NCBI GenBank assembly: GCA_038363925.1
Contig: JAQQWL010000006.1
Span: forward strand, 3,142,501 to 3,206,500
Source of the DNA: Apiospora phragmitis
Taxonomy: Eukaryota > Ascomycota > Sordariomycetes > Amphisphaeriales > Apiosporaceae
Direction of reading: 5' to 3'
DNA: 64,000 bases
The position numbers and the translations under genes are program-made. Below the pieces are notes generated by a model, which saw only the letters and a list, made by a program, of their open reading frames with translations, did not search any database and had not been told where the DNA came from. Position 1 is the stretch's first letter; every line of letters begins with the position of its first letter. Below are positions 35,534 through 47,376 of this stretch, in pieces.

Positions 35534-36760
35534 ATCGTATGCGGATACCCGGCTTTTCTCACTACGGTTCAAGGCTGGAGTTGGCCCATGTAGAGAACGA
35601 GAGACGCAACAAGCCAAATAGCACGAAGATATCTACAATATTTCGCCAGCTATGTAGATGATTGAAGCAGCTTGCCAGTTGGACGGAGTAAATCAATATA
35701 TAGTATTGACACCTCACTAGGAGGCAGGCCGGATCTCATCTATTCCTCCGTTTGGTGTAATACTAGATCCATCCACCGAGCAGAACCGAAAATGTTACCA
35801 GACAGATTACCAACTATCCCAAGCCCTGGGATCAGTGAAGATCTCGCCTGTTTAGACGCATTATCATCTGCCACAAGCACAGCCAACATGTCCGGCTCTA
35901 GGATAGTTGGCACACCGAGTTTGGCGACCAACGGCAACAACCCTATGTTTGCAAAAGTCGCCCGAGGGAAAAGGGAGGCCTTGCGGCCCGATTCTGACAC
36001 AGGCACGCAGGTATGCCTGTGGCCATTGATTTGGTCTTACGGGTCTAAAGTCTTATCGTCTCACGTCGAGCCGACGGGGTTACCCTCTTCTAGCATTTCA
36101 TCCAACCGGAATTGCGGTTGACAGGGCGGTTTACGTCGTTGGTTGTTGGTGCATGACATGCGAAAGACCCCCTTGCATCCTCCTGGTTTGATAGCAGGCA
36201 GCCTGGGATTCATTGTTGTGAGTGGACTGGACTACCACCACTGGCCGCTTCCCCAGCCCCTATCCACATTTATAGGCGCGGGCACTCAGGTTGATAGACA
36301 TAGCCGTGGTTTTGACTGTTGAACTAATACATTCATAGTCAATCTCCAGTTCCCGGGCCGAGCAGGATGGGGCCGAATACAACCATTGACGCTGACTTAT
36401 CCTTTTTAAGATCCCTGGATAATGCAAATTGCAGTTGCTACTGGACGGTGATTGGCTACCGTCCCCTTGGGTTGCTACATACCTAAAGCCTTCAGCCAAA
36501 AGGCCCGTCTTGGCTCCAGAGCAGTTCGTGAGGGGTAAGGACAAGCTGACAAGGACGCTCCCGTATCTCATACACCATGCGAGGGCGGCCGTTGCCGTCC
36601 CGCAGCAAACAATCTCTTAAGTCGACAAACGTCTTCGGGCAGCAAGTCAATGCCAACAGCTGCTAACACTTTGGTTCCCCTCAACGTTTTCTCCAACATC
36701 AACCTGACCCAGTCTCACGACCTTCCGACCAGCTAGTAAGCATAGCTCGTTGGCGCAGAC
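35534..36760. other. Divergent promoter region (rhodopsin-like gene / P450)
   Basis: It contains open frames 35672-36121 (plus) and 35740-36006 (minus) that overlap each other and match no family known to me. It is probably the shared upstream region of the two divergent genes. Confidence 0.5.
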
Positions 36761-38513
36761 ATGGCGTTGACGGGGAGTATGCAGCTCGACCATATGGTCC
36801 AGTACGCGCAGAACATGTCGTGGGGTTCTACATCGGCACATCTCGGGCTTCTCCTTGCGGCTACCCTCTTCTTGGTATCTGCGAGACGGCGCTACCTCTC
36901 GCCCATCAGCCACATACCTGGCCCCTTTCTTGCCTCGTTTTCGCGACTATGGCACTTACGCCAGATCTGGAGCGGCAAGCAGAACCTCAAGCTCATCGAG
37001 CAACACGACCGCCATGGTGAATCTGCTCGAATCCGCAACATATTAAGGCTTTTGCTGACAGTCATGGTACACTATTGCCAGGTCATTTCGTGCGGATGGC
37101 CCATAACGAAGTCAGCGTTAGCCATCCCAGTGCAATCAAAGCTTTGCTTCTAACTGCGCTTCCTAAAGTAGGTGGCTTTCCATTCGAGGGACTGCCGCAA
37201 CGTCACTGACTCCATCTTCATAACAGGGTCAATGGTACGCCATGGTGGCATTTCCGGACTACAGATTCTACACGCCCTTTTCCTTGCTGGACCCCAAAGA
37301 CAAGAACGAATGCAGCAAGTACTTGTCTGGAGGATACCTTATGCACAACGTCCTGAAGTCGGAGCCGGCCATGGACACCAGCATGCGCAAGTTCTTCGGG
37401 TGGATGAACCGGTTCGCCGACGAGAAGCGGCCAATGAACCTGGACGAGTTCTTCACCTTCGTCGCCTTCGACATCACGGGCGAGGTCGTCTTCTCCAAGC
37501 CCTTCGGCTTCATGGACAAGGGGAGGACGTCAATCACTCCATTGCCATGAACCTCGCCATGGAGGCCTACATCGCCTTCGTCGGCTACATGCAGTGGCTG
37601 CACGGGCTCTTCGCCAACCCCTTGGTCACGTGGCTCGGCATCCTGCCCATGGGCCACCTCTTCGACACCACCATGTCCGCGCTCGCCGAGCGCCGCAAGA
37701 ACCCGGACGCCCGTGCCGACCTGGCCGCCCACTGGTTCAGGGGCCTCGAGAAGGCCGAGCAGGACGGCTCCACGCTGTTCAACCTCCGCTGCCTCCAGAG
37801 CTTTGCCACGGCCAACGTCGGCGCGGGGTCCGATACGGTCTCGGCCGGTCTGCAGAGCTTCGTGTACCACCTGCTCCGCCACCCGACGGGCTGGAAGCGC
37901 ATCGCCGACGAGATTGCGGAGGCTCAAAAGCAAGGGAGGTGCCAAAACGACATCATCTCCTATGAAGACGCGACACAGCTTCCGTACCTGCAGGCGGCCA
38001 TCAAGGAGGGTCTCCGCGCGTTCGCCCCGATAACGAGTAAGTCTCTTTTGTCTCGCTACTTGCCTAGCTACAAACCTGGCCCGCTGACTTGTCGTGATAC
38101 CAGTGGGTTTGCCTCGAGTGGCTCCTAAAGGGGGCGTAACCATCGGCGACACGTTCTTCCCGGAAGGAGTCACGCTCAACGTCAGTCCCTCCATCATCCA
38201 CACGTCCAAGGAGATCTGGGGGCCTGACGCTCGCGAGTTCAGCCCCGACCGCTGGCTGGAGCCCGACGCCGCCGCCAAGGAGAAGTACTTCATCCCGTGG
38301 GGGGTGGGTTACGCCTCTTGCCCCGGTCAGCACGTCGCGCGCATGCAGCTGTCCAAGATCGGGGCCACCATTGTGCGAGACTACGAGATTCGACAGGTGG
38401 TCCCCGGCGGAGTGGAAGTGGTCGGCTTGGTTCACTGCTGTACCCCACAGCTGGCCGGTCTACATTACCAAGCGAAAAACGCAGTGAGACAGGTCGAGAA
38501 GTGCAGTTATTAG
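36761..38513 (+). CDS. Cytochrome P450 monooxygenase (one apparent frameshift)
   Basis: Four exons: 36761-37016, 37082-37167, 37227-38036 and 38104-38513 (introns of 65, 59 and 67 bases). An N-terminal membrane anchor (about residues 25-42) is followed by a Pro-rich hinge (HIPGPF). The I-helix has AGSDT (about 37825), the K-helix E-G-L-R (about 38010), and the heme loop WGVGYASCPG has its Cys ligand at 38319-38321. The usual FxxGxRxC pattern is altered (W for F, A for R), as in some pisatin-demethylase-like fungal P450s. In exon 3 the frame changes at the GGGG run 37520-37523, which looks one base short; the protein on both sides is otherwise complete. It is a candidate tailoring oxidase for the PKS product, inferred only from proximity. 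The total would be about 520 residues. Confidence 0.82.
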
Positions 38514-39101
38514 CACGGCATTTGGCTAGTAGTAGATCGATAAGTTCGCAACCACGCAAATTGTATCGTTCGAAAGGGTCACTAATAAGAAATGGAAGTC
38601 GATGGCAACTGGTGTAGGATATAGGAAAGGAGGGAACCACGATGGGACGTGGGAAGACCTAGAAGACAAGCGGATGCCCCCGCATTGCCCTAGCAAGCAC
38701 CCCCCCCCCCAGCTAAGTAAGTAGCCTAGCTCCCACAGTTGTACTGTAAAAATAGCCTGTGCGTCTCATTGAAACTCGCTAATGAATGCTGTTGCGTGCT
38801 GTATTTTGTAACTCAATTCGAGACATCCTCCTCGTTCCAATTACAATAATTATTTTATCCCCAGCTACTTCTTCTAAACTCGACCTGATCAAGCAGCATT
38901 AGCTGCTACTATCAGCTTGGGCTGTCCTCTAAACTGTTTTTGCCGTTTATTGAAACGGATCAGATCTAATCAGCTGGACACTCCACAGAGTATGCTGCTT
39001 GAGTGCCACCGTCACATTCCACCTCCTGCTGTAAGATCACTACCAGGAGGGCAGCATCTTCGTTCAGACCACGGCGATAATGATTGTGGAGTTTATGCCC
39101 G
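38514..39101. other. Convergent intergenic region with poly-C tract
   Basis: This lies between the 3' ends of the P450 and GH105 genes. It contains an uninterrupted run of 12 C near 38700-38712. No gene seen. Confidence 0.6.
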
Positions 39102-40433
39102 CTAGACAAACATCTCCATTTCCAATGAACAAAAAGCATAAGCTGCGGTTCCGAGAACACTGTTGAATAGTAGGGGCTGGCCGGTGTAGTACTGTACTCT
39201 AGGTTAGCCATCGCTAATGTAGATAATCAACTGCCGGTGCAACGGGCGACTCACATCGTATGAAGCAGTCGAGTTCAGACTGCAGACCGAGACGGTTCCG
39301 TTATAGTCGAGAAAGCCCTTGTCGTTCTGGGTGACAAACGTGTCAGTCAAGTATCCGTGGGCGCGAACACCAACTACTTTTGCTTCCATCGCCAAGCCGG
39401 CATCCTTCAGATAACCCAGTCGTACTCCCTTGAGTAGGGCCGTGCAAAACATTGCGCTACCTGAGACGGCCTCTTATTCAGTCACCAGATCAAAATTTGG
39501 TCTGCTTGGAACTCATTGCTTACCGCTCGATTCGATGTAGTTCTTTGCGCGTCCTGGCTCGTTCATCACCTGCCACCAGGCCCCCGTGGCCGGGTCCACG
39601 GCCTTGAGCACGGCTCTTGCAATATCGTTATATTTTCTGAGCAGAGCGTCCCGTTCTTTGCACCCTGACCTTGGCAATAGCTCTACCGTGTCCACCAAGG
39701 CCATCATGAACCAGCCCAGACTGCGACCCCAGACGTACGGGCTCGCTCCGGTGATGCGATCAGCCCAGACAGCCGTCTTGGAGTCGTCGTATCCATGCAC
39801 CAGAAGGCCAGACGATGCATTGTGGGTATGGTAATAGATCAGATCGATCTGGAATTGTATCTCATCCAGGGCCTTGCGCGCTTCCGGGTCCTTGCGGCCA
39901 CCGGCGGTGTAGAGGGCGTAGAAGGGAGCCAAGGAGTATATGCCGTCCAGGTAGCTCCAATTTGGATAGACGAAGTACCAGAAGCCACCCTCGCCGTTGC
40001 GACGGTTGAGATCGATGCTTTGGCGCAGGGCCGCAGCTGCCGAGGAGAAGGTGGCGGTCTCGTTGGTCTTTGGTCCTTTGGACAAGGACAAGAGAGCATT
40101 GCCGTTCGAGAGGCGATCCAACGGGTAAGACAGAGCGTCGTGCGTGGCGTTGAGCATGAACGGGGCCACGGATGCAGCACTCTCGTGTAAGTAACCCCGG
40201 ATCTGAGGCGCGAGCGGATCGTGGGGGTATCTCTCAAGAATGGCTGTGAATACCTTCTGGGTGAATCCCGCCTGCAGCGGTTCTGATGATCCTCCTTTGC
40301 CGGTCATTATGCCCTGCCCTCTGTTCATGATGCTCCGAGCCATCCATGTTGAGTATTTGACATCGGCGGCAACAGCGATCCCAGCGTCGAGGCACGCCAA
40401 AAAGGCAGCGAAGGCGCAAGTGTTGAGCTTCAT
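39102..40433 (-). CDS. Secreted GH105 unsaturated rhamnogalacturonyl hydrolase
   Basis: Three exons (39524-40433, 39255-39460, 39102-39191) give a clean 401-residue protein; introns are 63 and 63 bases. Residues 1-22 form a signal peptide (MKLNTCAFAAFLACLDAGIAVA); an in-frame ATG four codons earlier (40445) is less likely because it would prefix the signal. The six-hairpin GH105 (YteR/YesR) barrel is recognised from GFWYFVYPNWSYLDGIY, the HGYDDS..WADR segment that holds acidic catalytic-site residues, and WGRSLGWFMMAL. The enzyme removes the unsaturated galacturonyl group from rhamnogalacturonan-I fragments left by lyases, outside the cell, as part of pectin use. It is divergent from the second rhodopsin-like gene. 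Confidence 0.9.
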
Positions 40434-41479
40434 GGCGAATGTCAAAGATGGTTTGCGAGAAAAGATCGGTTCAGGTCTCGGGCTGCCTTGATCTCATTTT
40501 TATGGTCGTCGTTTGTCAATTTGATCATGGAATTCAATGCTCGGGAAAGTACATGTAACTTCTTCCTTAATCGGACCAGACAATTTTGTTGGTCACCAAC
40601 CGTCAGCAGTAGCAACCCCCGCCCCTCCTAGAGCTGGAAATTGCTAACAACAACAATCACCAATTCGCTGGGGATCTGCGCTGGCATAACCCTGTCGTCA
40701 TCTTGGCCCACGGCAAACAAAGGCAAGAAGCCGATAGTAGTCTGCCTACTGCCTATATGTATGTATATCCCATCTGTTGGAATCAATGCTCAGCCCGATT
40801 TACCCAGTTGCGCAAGCCGAAATAAATGCTGTTTGTCCACCAGACAACTGACTTGGGAAAAGTTTGCCCAAGGACAGGAAGGAGCCGGCAGTGCTGGGAA
40901 ACGCTATCAATATCAATTCCTCGACGGACCCCCTTACATCCTGCAGTACGCAGGCATATGCAAGGGCCGATGAAGTCGAGACAATCGACCACCCTTGAGA
41001 TCATTCATGCAGGGGGGCTGTCAGAATAGAACCAAGCTTTAGACGAGAGAACTTAATAAGAGAGGATGCGCATCGGCCCGCCCTTCGGATGGAAACCTAT
41101 TCTTATCACAGCATCTCATCTCAAGTTACCACACGCGGAGCTGGAGAAATAGGTACACTCGGAGCCAAAGAGGGGGGCTCGGGTGACGAACCAATGTAAC
41201 ACAACATATCACAGACATGATGCCTTGCAGCTCTCACGTCAGAGCGAGGAGTAGAGAGGCTCGCACTCACGCCGCGGCAAGCAAGTTCTTGTTTATCAAC
41301 CTCACTCTACCTCCCTTACTCCTTTTAATCAATCGGCAACATCACATCCAAGCCCACCCGGTCAGGCAGCGGCTTCTAGGCTCAAATCCGCCGGCTACGA
41401 CGCCCATATATATAAGCACTCGGGATTTCCGACGAGGCTGGCCATGTAGATCAAAGACCCTGCAATAACAGCCGCAGCT
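40434..41479. other. Divergent promoter region (GH105 / rhodopsin-like gene)
   Basis: Short frames only. A TATA-like box for the right-hand gene lies at 41407-41415. Confidence 0.5.
41407..41415 (+). promoter_or_regulatory. TATA-like box of the second rhodopsin-like gene
   Basis: TATATATAA lies 65 bases before the ATG at 41480. Confidence 0.35.
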
Positions 41480-42482
41480 ATGCCCGGATACCGCGGCAAA
41501 CTCATTGGCGCCACGTCGACGTTTCTAGTCGTCGATGCCGCCGCCTTGGCAGCCCGCATCTACGTGCGCGCAAGGATGCTAGGTCGGAACGCGTTCGGCC
41601 TGGACGACCTCGTCCTCTGTTTGACTTATATAGGCTTCGTTATCGCAAGCGCCATGGAATTTACTTCGATGGCATACGGGTTCGCGGCCGAGGAGAAGCG
41701 GCCGTACTACGACAAAGCCAAATCCACCCAGGTAGGCTCTATACGCAAACTCCGGATGATCTCGGACTGATTCAACAAATCCCTAACACAACGTGCAGTT
41801 CTACTACGCAAACCAGTTGATGGTCTACATCTCGTCTGGCCTCGTCAAGTTCGCCGTCGCGCTGGTCCTGCTCCGCATCGCCAGGACGAAGCGCATGCGG
41901 TGGCTGCTTCTGGGGTCCATGGTCGTCGTCGCGATCTGGACTGTTGTCATGACGCTGTACTCGTCCTGGCTGTGCGCCACCAAAGGTTCCAGCAACTATG
42001 CTGGATCAACGACGTGCTCGAACGTGGGCTACTTCCGCACCAGCACGAACATACTTATCGACTACTTCTACGCCTTCTTGCCGATATACATGCTCTGGGA
42101 CGTTCAGATGAGTCTCAAGATGAAGGCATCGGTGTTGCTGCTACTTGGCCTGGGCGCCTTGTAAGTTTACAGCTGTCGATTCCGTTCGGGGATGTCCACT
42201 TGAACACAATGATTACTGATAACTCGGCGCTGAAGTGCGAGTGCTGCTACTATCGTCAAGCTCGTCGTCATCATACAGCTCGTCCATGCAACAGCAACAG
42301 AAGCTGATGACCTACACTACGACCTTCTGCTGTGGGCGGATATCGAGCTGGGTCTTGCCATCCTTGCCGTATCGGCGGCGGCGCTACGGCCTCTCCTGAA
42401 GTATCTACACGTACCTTGGACCTATGGAAGCCGAAGCAGTCCCAGCCAAGATGGCATATATCACGAACTGGAGCCTCGATAG
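41480..42482 (+). CDS. Fungal rhodopsin-domain membrane protein (short form)
   Basis: Three exons (41480-41731, 41799-42160, 42236-42482) encode 286 residues with no lesion; introns are 67 and 75 bases. It has the same seven-helix fold as the gene at 33941: an early FGLDDLVLCL block (the conserved 'DD' after helix 1), FYYANQLMVYISSGLVKFAVALVLLR, a Cys-containing outer loop, and a TNILIDYFYAFLPIYMLWDVQM helix pair. The tail is short (ending HELEPR) compared with PTH11. The outer loop lacks an obvious CFEM domain. A membrane sensor role is inferred from the family; there is no evidence for a ligand. Confidence 0.83.
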
Positions 42483-43051
42483 CGGCAAACGAGAGCATAC
42501 CACCACAATTGCTGCTTTTCTTACAGGTCAACAGCGATAGACCTCCCAAAGGGCGCAAGGACGGAGATTACTTGGCATTCCATGACTATTTTTGGCGTTA
42601 CTCCTGACTAAGACTCCCAGGGGCATCTGGCTCTCCTGTTTTTGGATACAATGTAATAATTACTTGGTCCCGGGAGCACCCGTACGTCTTGTAACACCCG
42701 AGACATACTGCGGAAATGTGTGCAGGCTAACTGGGAACATAAAAGTAGTTCGCAGTCCTAGTAAGGGATTTCACTCTGAAAGAGTTGCAGCACATTGGAG
42801 CTCATAAACAGGCCGCTTCTATGTCCAACTGATATTTCAGTTAAACAAGTATAGGGTTACCCATAGTCGGGCCATGCTATTGTCTTAATATCTGAAAGAC
42901 CTTGTTACGAGACCGAAGCTTTGTTTTCTGTACTCGCTCCATGTATTGGATACAAAGCAATTCATGTAACCCTTACCAATGGGTATATAGATTTCAGGGA
43001 CATGACGCATTTCTTGGGATTATTTTTCACATCAAAGAAACCGTCAACACC
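42483..43051. other. Intergenic region
   Basis: No coding likeness. TATATA at 42984-42989, 63 bases before the next ATG, is the probable core promoter of the kinase-fold gene. Confidence 0.55.
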
Positions 43052-43975
43052 ATGGCTTTCAGAAATACAACAAGCAATATGGGAAGTCCTACAGTCACAT
43101 GCCTCTCTATAGCGCCCATGGGCCTCTCTCGGTGGCTAAAGGTGATGGTTGGCGAGCAACATATAGTGTATGTTGAGGTGGAAGATGGCGCGCTTCCTCG
43201 AGGCTGGCAGATGAGCGGCACCTCCAACAGGCCAATTTTAACCTTGCCGCCCTTTCCACCCGAATGGGCAGGGTCGTCCAACTACATGAGGATTGAGAAG
43301 TCTTCCATGACGAATCAACCTGCTTGGGTACGATGTGAGCCTGTGCAATTCAACCCAAGGGACATTGACGTATACCATGACCGGCACTTTGACTATACCT
43401 CCATCCAAAAGATTTCACGAGTTGTCCCCAATCCACCACTGAGATTGGAGGATCGGTTATGGATCGTCAGAGTCCTGATCTTTGGCCGACGGGTGGATGC
43501 CTTCATGAAAGTCTGTGACTTTCCGGCCGGTATCGCCGAGATGGACGATTGTAACAGCGCGGGGTGGGCAGCCAAGATGACGCAGCAAGAGATTCTTATG
43601 CATCAGCAAGCCGCCGCCGGCGCGCCGTCGATCGTGCCTGCGTTCCTGGGACTTGTGACGGAGCCCTCGCGCGGGGTCATTGGGTTCTTGAGCCAGTTCA
43701 TTGACAATGCCGTCACCCTCGACAGCGTCCCCCACGTCAACTCGACGCTGAACGACATGGTCCGGCGCGCCGTCGAGAAGCTGCACAACGAGGCGCGCGT
43801 GGCCCATAACGACCTGCACAAAGAGAACATGCTCGTCAAGAGGGACGGTTCGGGGGTCTTCATCATCGACTTCGAGCACGCCGTGGACTTGCGTGTCCGG
43901 GGTCTGGACCTGGCTAGCAGTATTGCCTCGGACAATCTCATATGGACAAGATTCTCGGGTTTGCTAACTCCATAA
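43052..43975 (+). CDS. Kinase-fold (APH/RIO-like) protein
   Basis: A single exon of 307 residues. The ATG at 43052 (context CACCATGG) is chosen over the in-frame upstream ATG at 42902 because the extra 50 residues have no family character and overlap the TATA-like element. The C-terminal half carries a catalytic-loop motif HNDLHKEN (about residue 252, pattern HxDxxxxN) followed by IIDFEHA (about residue 272), a DFE in place of DFG. A substrate-adding or protein kinase of the aminoglycoside-phosphotransferase type would have these. The N-terminal half has no clear glycine-rich loop, and a VKCD-like Lys (FMKVCDF) may be the ATP lysine. The substrate is unknown. Confidence 0.65.
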   Translation: MAFRNTTSNMGSPTVTCLSIAPMGLSRWLKVMVGEQHIVYVEVEDGALPRGWQMSGTSNRPILTLPPFPPEWAGSSNYMRIEKSSMTNQPAWVRCEPVQFNPRDIDVYHDRHFDYTSIQKISRVVPNPPLRLEDRLWIVRVLIFGRRVDAFMKVCDFPAGIAEMDDCNSAGWAAKMTQQEILMHQQAAAGAPSIVPAFLGLVTEPSRGVIGFLSQFIDNAVTLDSVPHVNSTLNDMVRRAVEKLHNEARVAHNDLHKENMLVKRDGSGVFIIDFEHAVDLRVRGLDLASSIASDNLIWTRFSGLLTP

Positions 43976-44571
43976 GGTATTACTGTTATAACGGGTAGCT
44001 GAAGGTAAGTAATACAGGATGTTGTGTGGGGGCTAAGTTGAGTGTTTCGGAATATATAGAGTAATAGCAAGGTAAGGTAATAAACGAACTATGTCACAAT
44101 TTGTATTTTTTTTACTAAAGAGCCATAAAAGCAGTACAGTAATACATTATTCTGCCTCATAGAGAGTTTTAGTGACCTGCATCCCCTGAAAGCCCTTTTG
44201 TCTGTTATGGATAACCAACCTTTTCTTGCTTAGTATGGAGAGGCTATAGGGTCCTTCCCGGCTGAAAGGAGACAAAGGCACAGCCGCCCAAAGGTCTTTC
44301 ATCCCCGGTAGCAATGTTAATAGTTCCAGACCGCACACAAAGGAGTGGCAAAGAAGTATTGTTTCGTGTGTTGGTACAAGTACCGGCCTTGCTCCTCCGT
44401 CAATACAGTCTTGTATATCATCAATTCAGTTCAGCGCAGTCTGGCCTGGAGCCGCTTATTTGACAAACGCCCTATTCTTTTTTCCCCCCGAATTTCCATA
44501 ACTGCTTTGAAACCCCATCCAGCTACACGTACGTTCTCTGCAGCTGCATATAGTCCCAACAACTTCTCACC
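43976..44571. other. Intergenic region with a possible coding relic
   Basis: Mostly AT-rich. At 44147-44338 the minus strand has an open frame of balanced composition (MCGLELLTLLPGMKDLWAA..) that may be part of an old gene or transposon, but I cannot name it. Confidence 0.4.
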
Positions 44572-45158
44572 ATGGGGGGTCGTCGGAGCAGCGGCCACGG
44601 CAGCAACACCAATCCTTTCGCCAGTACGGCCAACAGCTACCGTCCCGAGTCCAAGGGCCACCAAAATGTGCCTCGGAAGAAGAAGGAGTGCAAATTCTGG
44701 AAAAGGGGCACATGCAGGTTTGGCGACAAATGCACATACGCACACCCCCGAAATCGCAAAGGAACATGCAACGCTGGGAAGCCGAAGAAGAAGAAGAAGA
44801 AGGAGTAGAAGAAGATGAGCCGGGGCAGTTCTACCAGCCAAATCGGCAGGGAAGGATCGGCAGGCCTTTCACTTCCCCGATTAACTCGTCTGAGCTGTTT
44901 ATGCCACCACAGCCAAAACGGGGGATTCCTGGGGGTTTCGGCCCCATGCCTCCCCCGGCGGAGACGGAGACGTGCACATGTAAGTTATATCCCCTTTTTC
45001 CTATCCTTGCATGTCTTGTGAATAAAGGCACGCGGCAATCCATAGGATTGCTTGCATTCCTCCCGAGACATGCACTTCATTGCCCGAAACAATTATACTG
45101 ACTTTTTCTTTTGCTAGGTGTATGTGCAATGTACACTTCGAAAGGAGATATCAACTAA
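44572..45158 (+). CDS. Small CCCH zinc-finger protein (one apparent frameshift)
   Basis: The start at 44572 has a good context (CACCATGG). The N-terminal Ser/Asn-rich stretch is followed by one CCCH finger, CKFWKRGTCRFGDKCTYAH (C-x7-C-x5-C-x3-H), a fold that usually binds RNA. At the C run 44745-44749 the frame shifts by one base; in the next frame the protein continues with a run of Glu, a Pro/Gly-rich part and a Cys-rich end. A 3' intron (about 44981-45117, GTAAGT..CTAG) joins a last short exon ending at 45158. If the shift is real, the protein ends at 44808 after a Lys run. The function is not known beyond the finger. Confidence 0.6.
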
Positions 45159-45514
45159 TTAACAAAATGCTGGTTGATATCTGGGCTGTTGGAGACATGA
45201 ACAGTAGAAGGGCGTTAGAAGTTGCGATGGAAACACACAAAGTCCCATATTGTTATAATAAGAATGGAGCAATGCGTCTGCTGTAGAGAATGCTCAGACG
45301 GAGTATTGCGAGGCTGAAAGGTTGAGCTGATTATCTAGTTTCTTATACGAGCTGCGCTATAGTATGTGTATGTTTTGTTTGTTTCTAGAATCTTTATACA
45401 TCCAACCCTTTCTTAGCTCCTATCGAATATTGGTTGTGTCAATAGTAGGGCTCGTCTCTTTACTATTCAGTCCAGGGCTTTGGTGAATGCAGGCTAGGGA
45501 AGTCTCGGCGAGCT
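45159..45514. other. Convergent intergenic region
   Basis: This separates the CCCH gene and the SDR gene tail to tail. No gene seen. Confidence 0.6.
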
Positions 45515-46450
45515 TCAGTACGTCGAAGGGAACGTGGTCAACCGCCCGCCGTCGGACACAATGACCGTCCCGTTGCAGTAGGCGCCGGCCCGGGAGGCCA
45601 GGTACAGGATCGCGCCCGCCATGTCCTGCTCGTCGCCCGCACGCTCCAGCGGGATGTCCTTCTTGGCTGGCAGGCCGTCGCCCTGGCGCGCCATGATGGG
45701 GGCCGACATCTCGCTCGGGTAGAGGCCCGGGCAGATGACGTTGGCACGGATGTCGAAGGTCGGCAGGCTGACCGACAGCTGCTTCATGAGGTGCGTGCAC
45801 GCCGCCTTAGACTGGCCGTACGCGAAGCCGCCCGTGTTGACTTTGTTGAAGCCCGCGATGCTGCTCGTGGCCACGACCTGCGACTTCGGCCACACGTTCC
45901 CCTGCTTGTTACCCGCGTCCAGCAGCGGCAGGAACGCCATCGTCGTGTACCACACGGCCGACGTGTTGACCACGAAGGTCTGCGTGAAGTCCTCCACGGG
46001 CACGCCGAAGTTCTCTTCGGCGAACTCGGCGACGCTCATGTCCGGACTGGCGCGCTTGGTCATGGGTCCGCCCACGCCTGAATTGCACACCAGCAGATTA
46101 GCGAAGCCGGTTTCCCGCGTGACTTGGTCCACGGCGGACTTCAGGCTCTCTTTGGATGTCACGTCGCACGTAAGAGGCACTACGACGGAAGGCTTGCCGA
46201 TAGTCTTTGCTGCCTCCTGCAGGACGTCTGCACGTCTTCCTAGGATGTATACTTTGGCAGCTCCGTTCTCAGCCAAAGCTCTGGACATCATCAGACCGAT
46301 GCCTGCTATGAGGTTAGCATCTGGATGTCAAAGTTGAACTTGACAGCAATGCATACCTGTCCCGCCGCCCGTCACCACCGCAACCATGCCATTGACGTTG
46401 AAGATATCGCCAGCAGCTACTGACGAACTGGCTGTTGCTTGAGAAGACAT
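45515..46450 (-). CDS. Short-chain dehydrogenase/reductase
   Basis: Two exons (46357-46450 and 45515-46305, 51-base intron) encode 294 residues without lesions. The Rossmann motif TGGGTAGIG spans the splice junction (TGxxxGxG). A CNSGV segment stands for the NNAG motif, the catalytic Ser is in SSIAGF, and the active site YGQSK gives Tyr and Lys. The end, DGG-R, is typical of classical SDRs. NAD(P)-dependent oxidation or reduction of a hydroxyl/keto group is expected; the substrate is unknown. It is 16 kb from the PKS, so a role in its pathway is only a possibility. It is divergent from BUD22. Confidence 0.88.
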
Positions 46451-47376
46451 CGTTTCAGGGTTGTTGTTCAAGCTATCTCGAGATTAAGGTATAGTTTTTT
46501 CAGCTATAGTTGAAAGCCAGACAAGTTTTTCGGGTACGCCACCTACCTTTTAAAGGGTGCTTGAGATGTTTGCTTAGAAATACCGAGGTTCCACTTGACT
46601 TCAGATGGAGTATCCGACTACTTAGCATATATCCATAGTGTCATAGTCTCGGGTATCCCAGTCTTCCAGGTTGTCAAGTTTCAACAGCTTGAGGCGTTAA
46701 CTTGATAGGGGATAGGTCGCCAAGTGGCACGGTGGTAACCTACATGTAGTGAGTTTGAGCAGGTTGGATGCTTCGTCTTCATCATCGAACGACCACCACT
46801 AAACTGTAAAAAGCCATTTCGGATTCGCAAAAATAGACATGGAACATAATGGAGCTTCCGAGTAGACGGCTTGCATCCGGCAGTGGTTGCTGGACTTGGT
46901 TCGAAGCATGTGTCTCTGCGTGCCCGAAGAGCTACATGTACAGGAACTGCGGCCACGCTACGATCCATGCTTGTAATTGTACCCCTCAGTGGAGTTGAAT
47001 AACGACGAATATAGATGATTGCTGAACCTCTTGTAATGGTGTTTGATTGCAAATACTAATGATAGTGATATAAGAGTCTAGACGACAGTAAGCCCAACCT
47101 GGGACAACTTCAGGAGAAGGAAGTGGCCGAATATTGCAGACTGCAAGACACCAAAAGCAACTTTGTAGTTGTGATAAGCTTCGAGGCCCTCACTGAGTAT
47201 GTAGCCTGGTTGGCCCACTTTAAAGTGCCATGGGCTTGGCAACGAGCGTCCAGGGTCGCCCTGATCTACAGACAAAGGCTAATTTTCTTTTTGAATTGGT
47301 CCTATCAGTTGCGATTGAAAACTCCCTGCAAATCCGCCCTAAACACTTTGGGTGACAATACAAGCAAATACACAAT
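46451..47376. other. Divergent promoter region (SDR / BUD22)
   Basis: Only short, overlapping frames without family likeness. This is probably the 5' regions of the two divergent genes. Confidence 0.55.

Noticed and set aside
35672..36121. 149-codon plus frame
   Set aside because: It overlaps a minus frame, has no homologue that I know, and lies in the divergent promoter region.
37268..38293. 341-codon minus frame
   Set aside because: Antisense to the P450, which has all diagnostic motifs on the plus strand.
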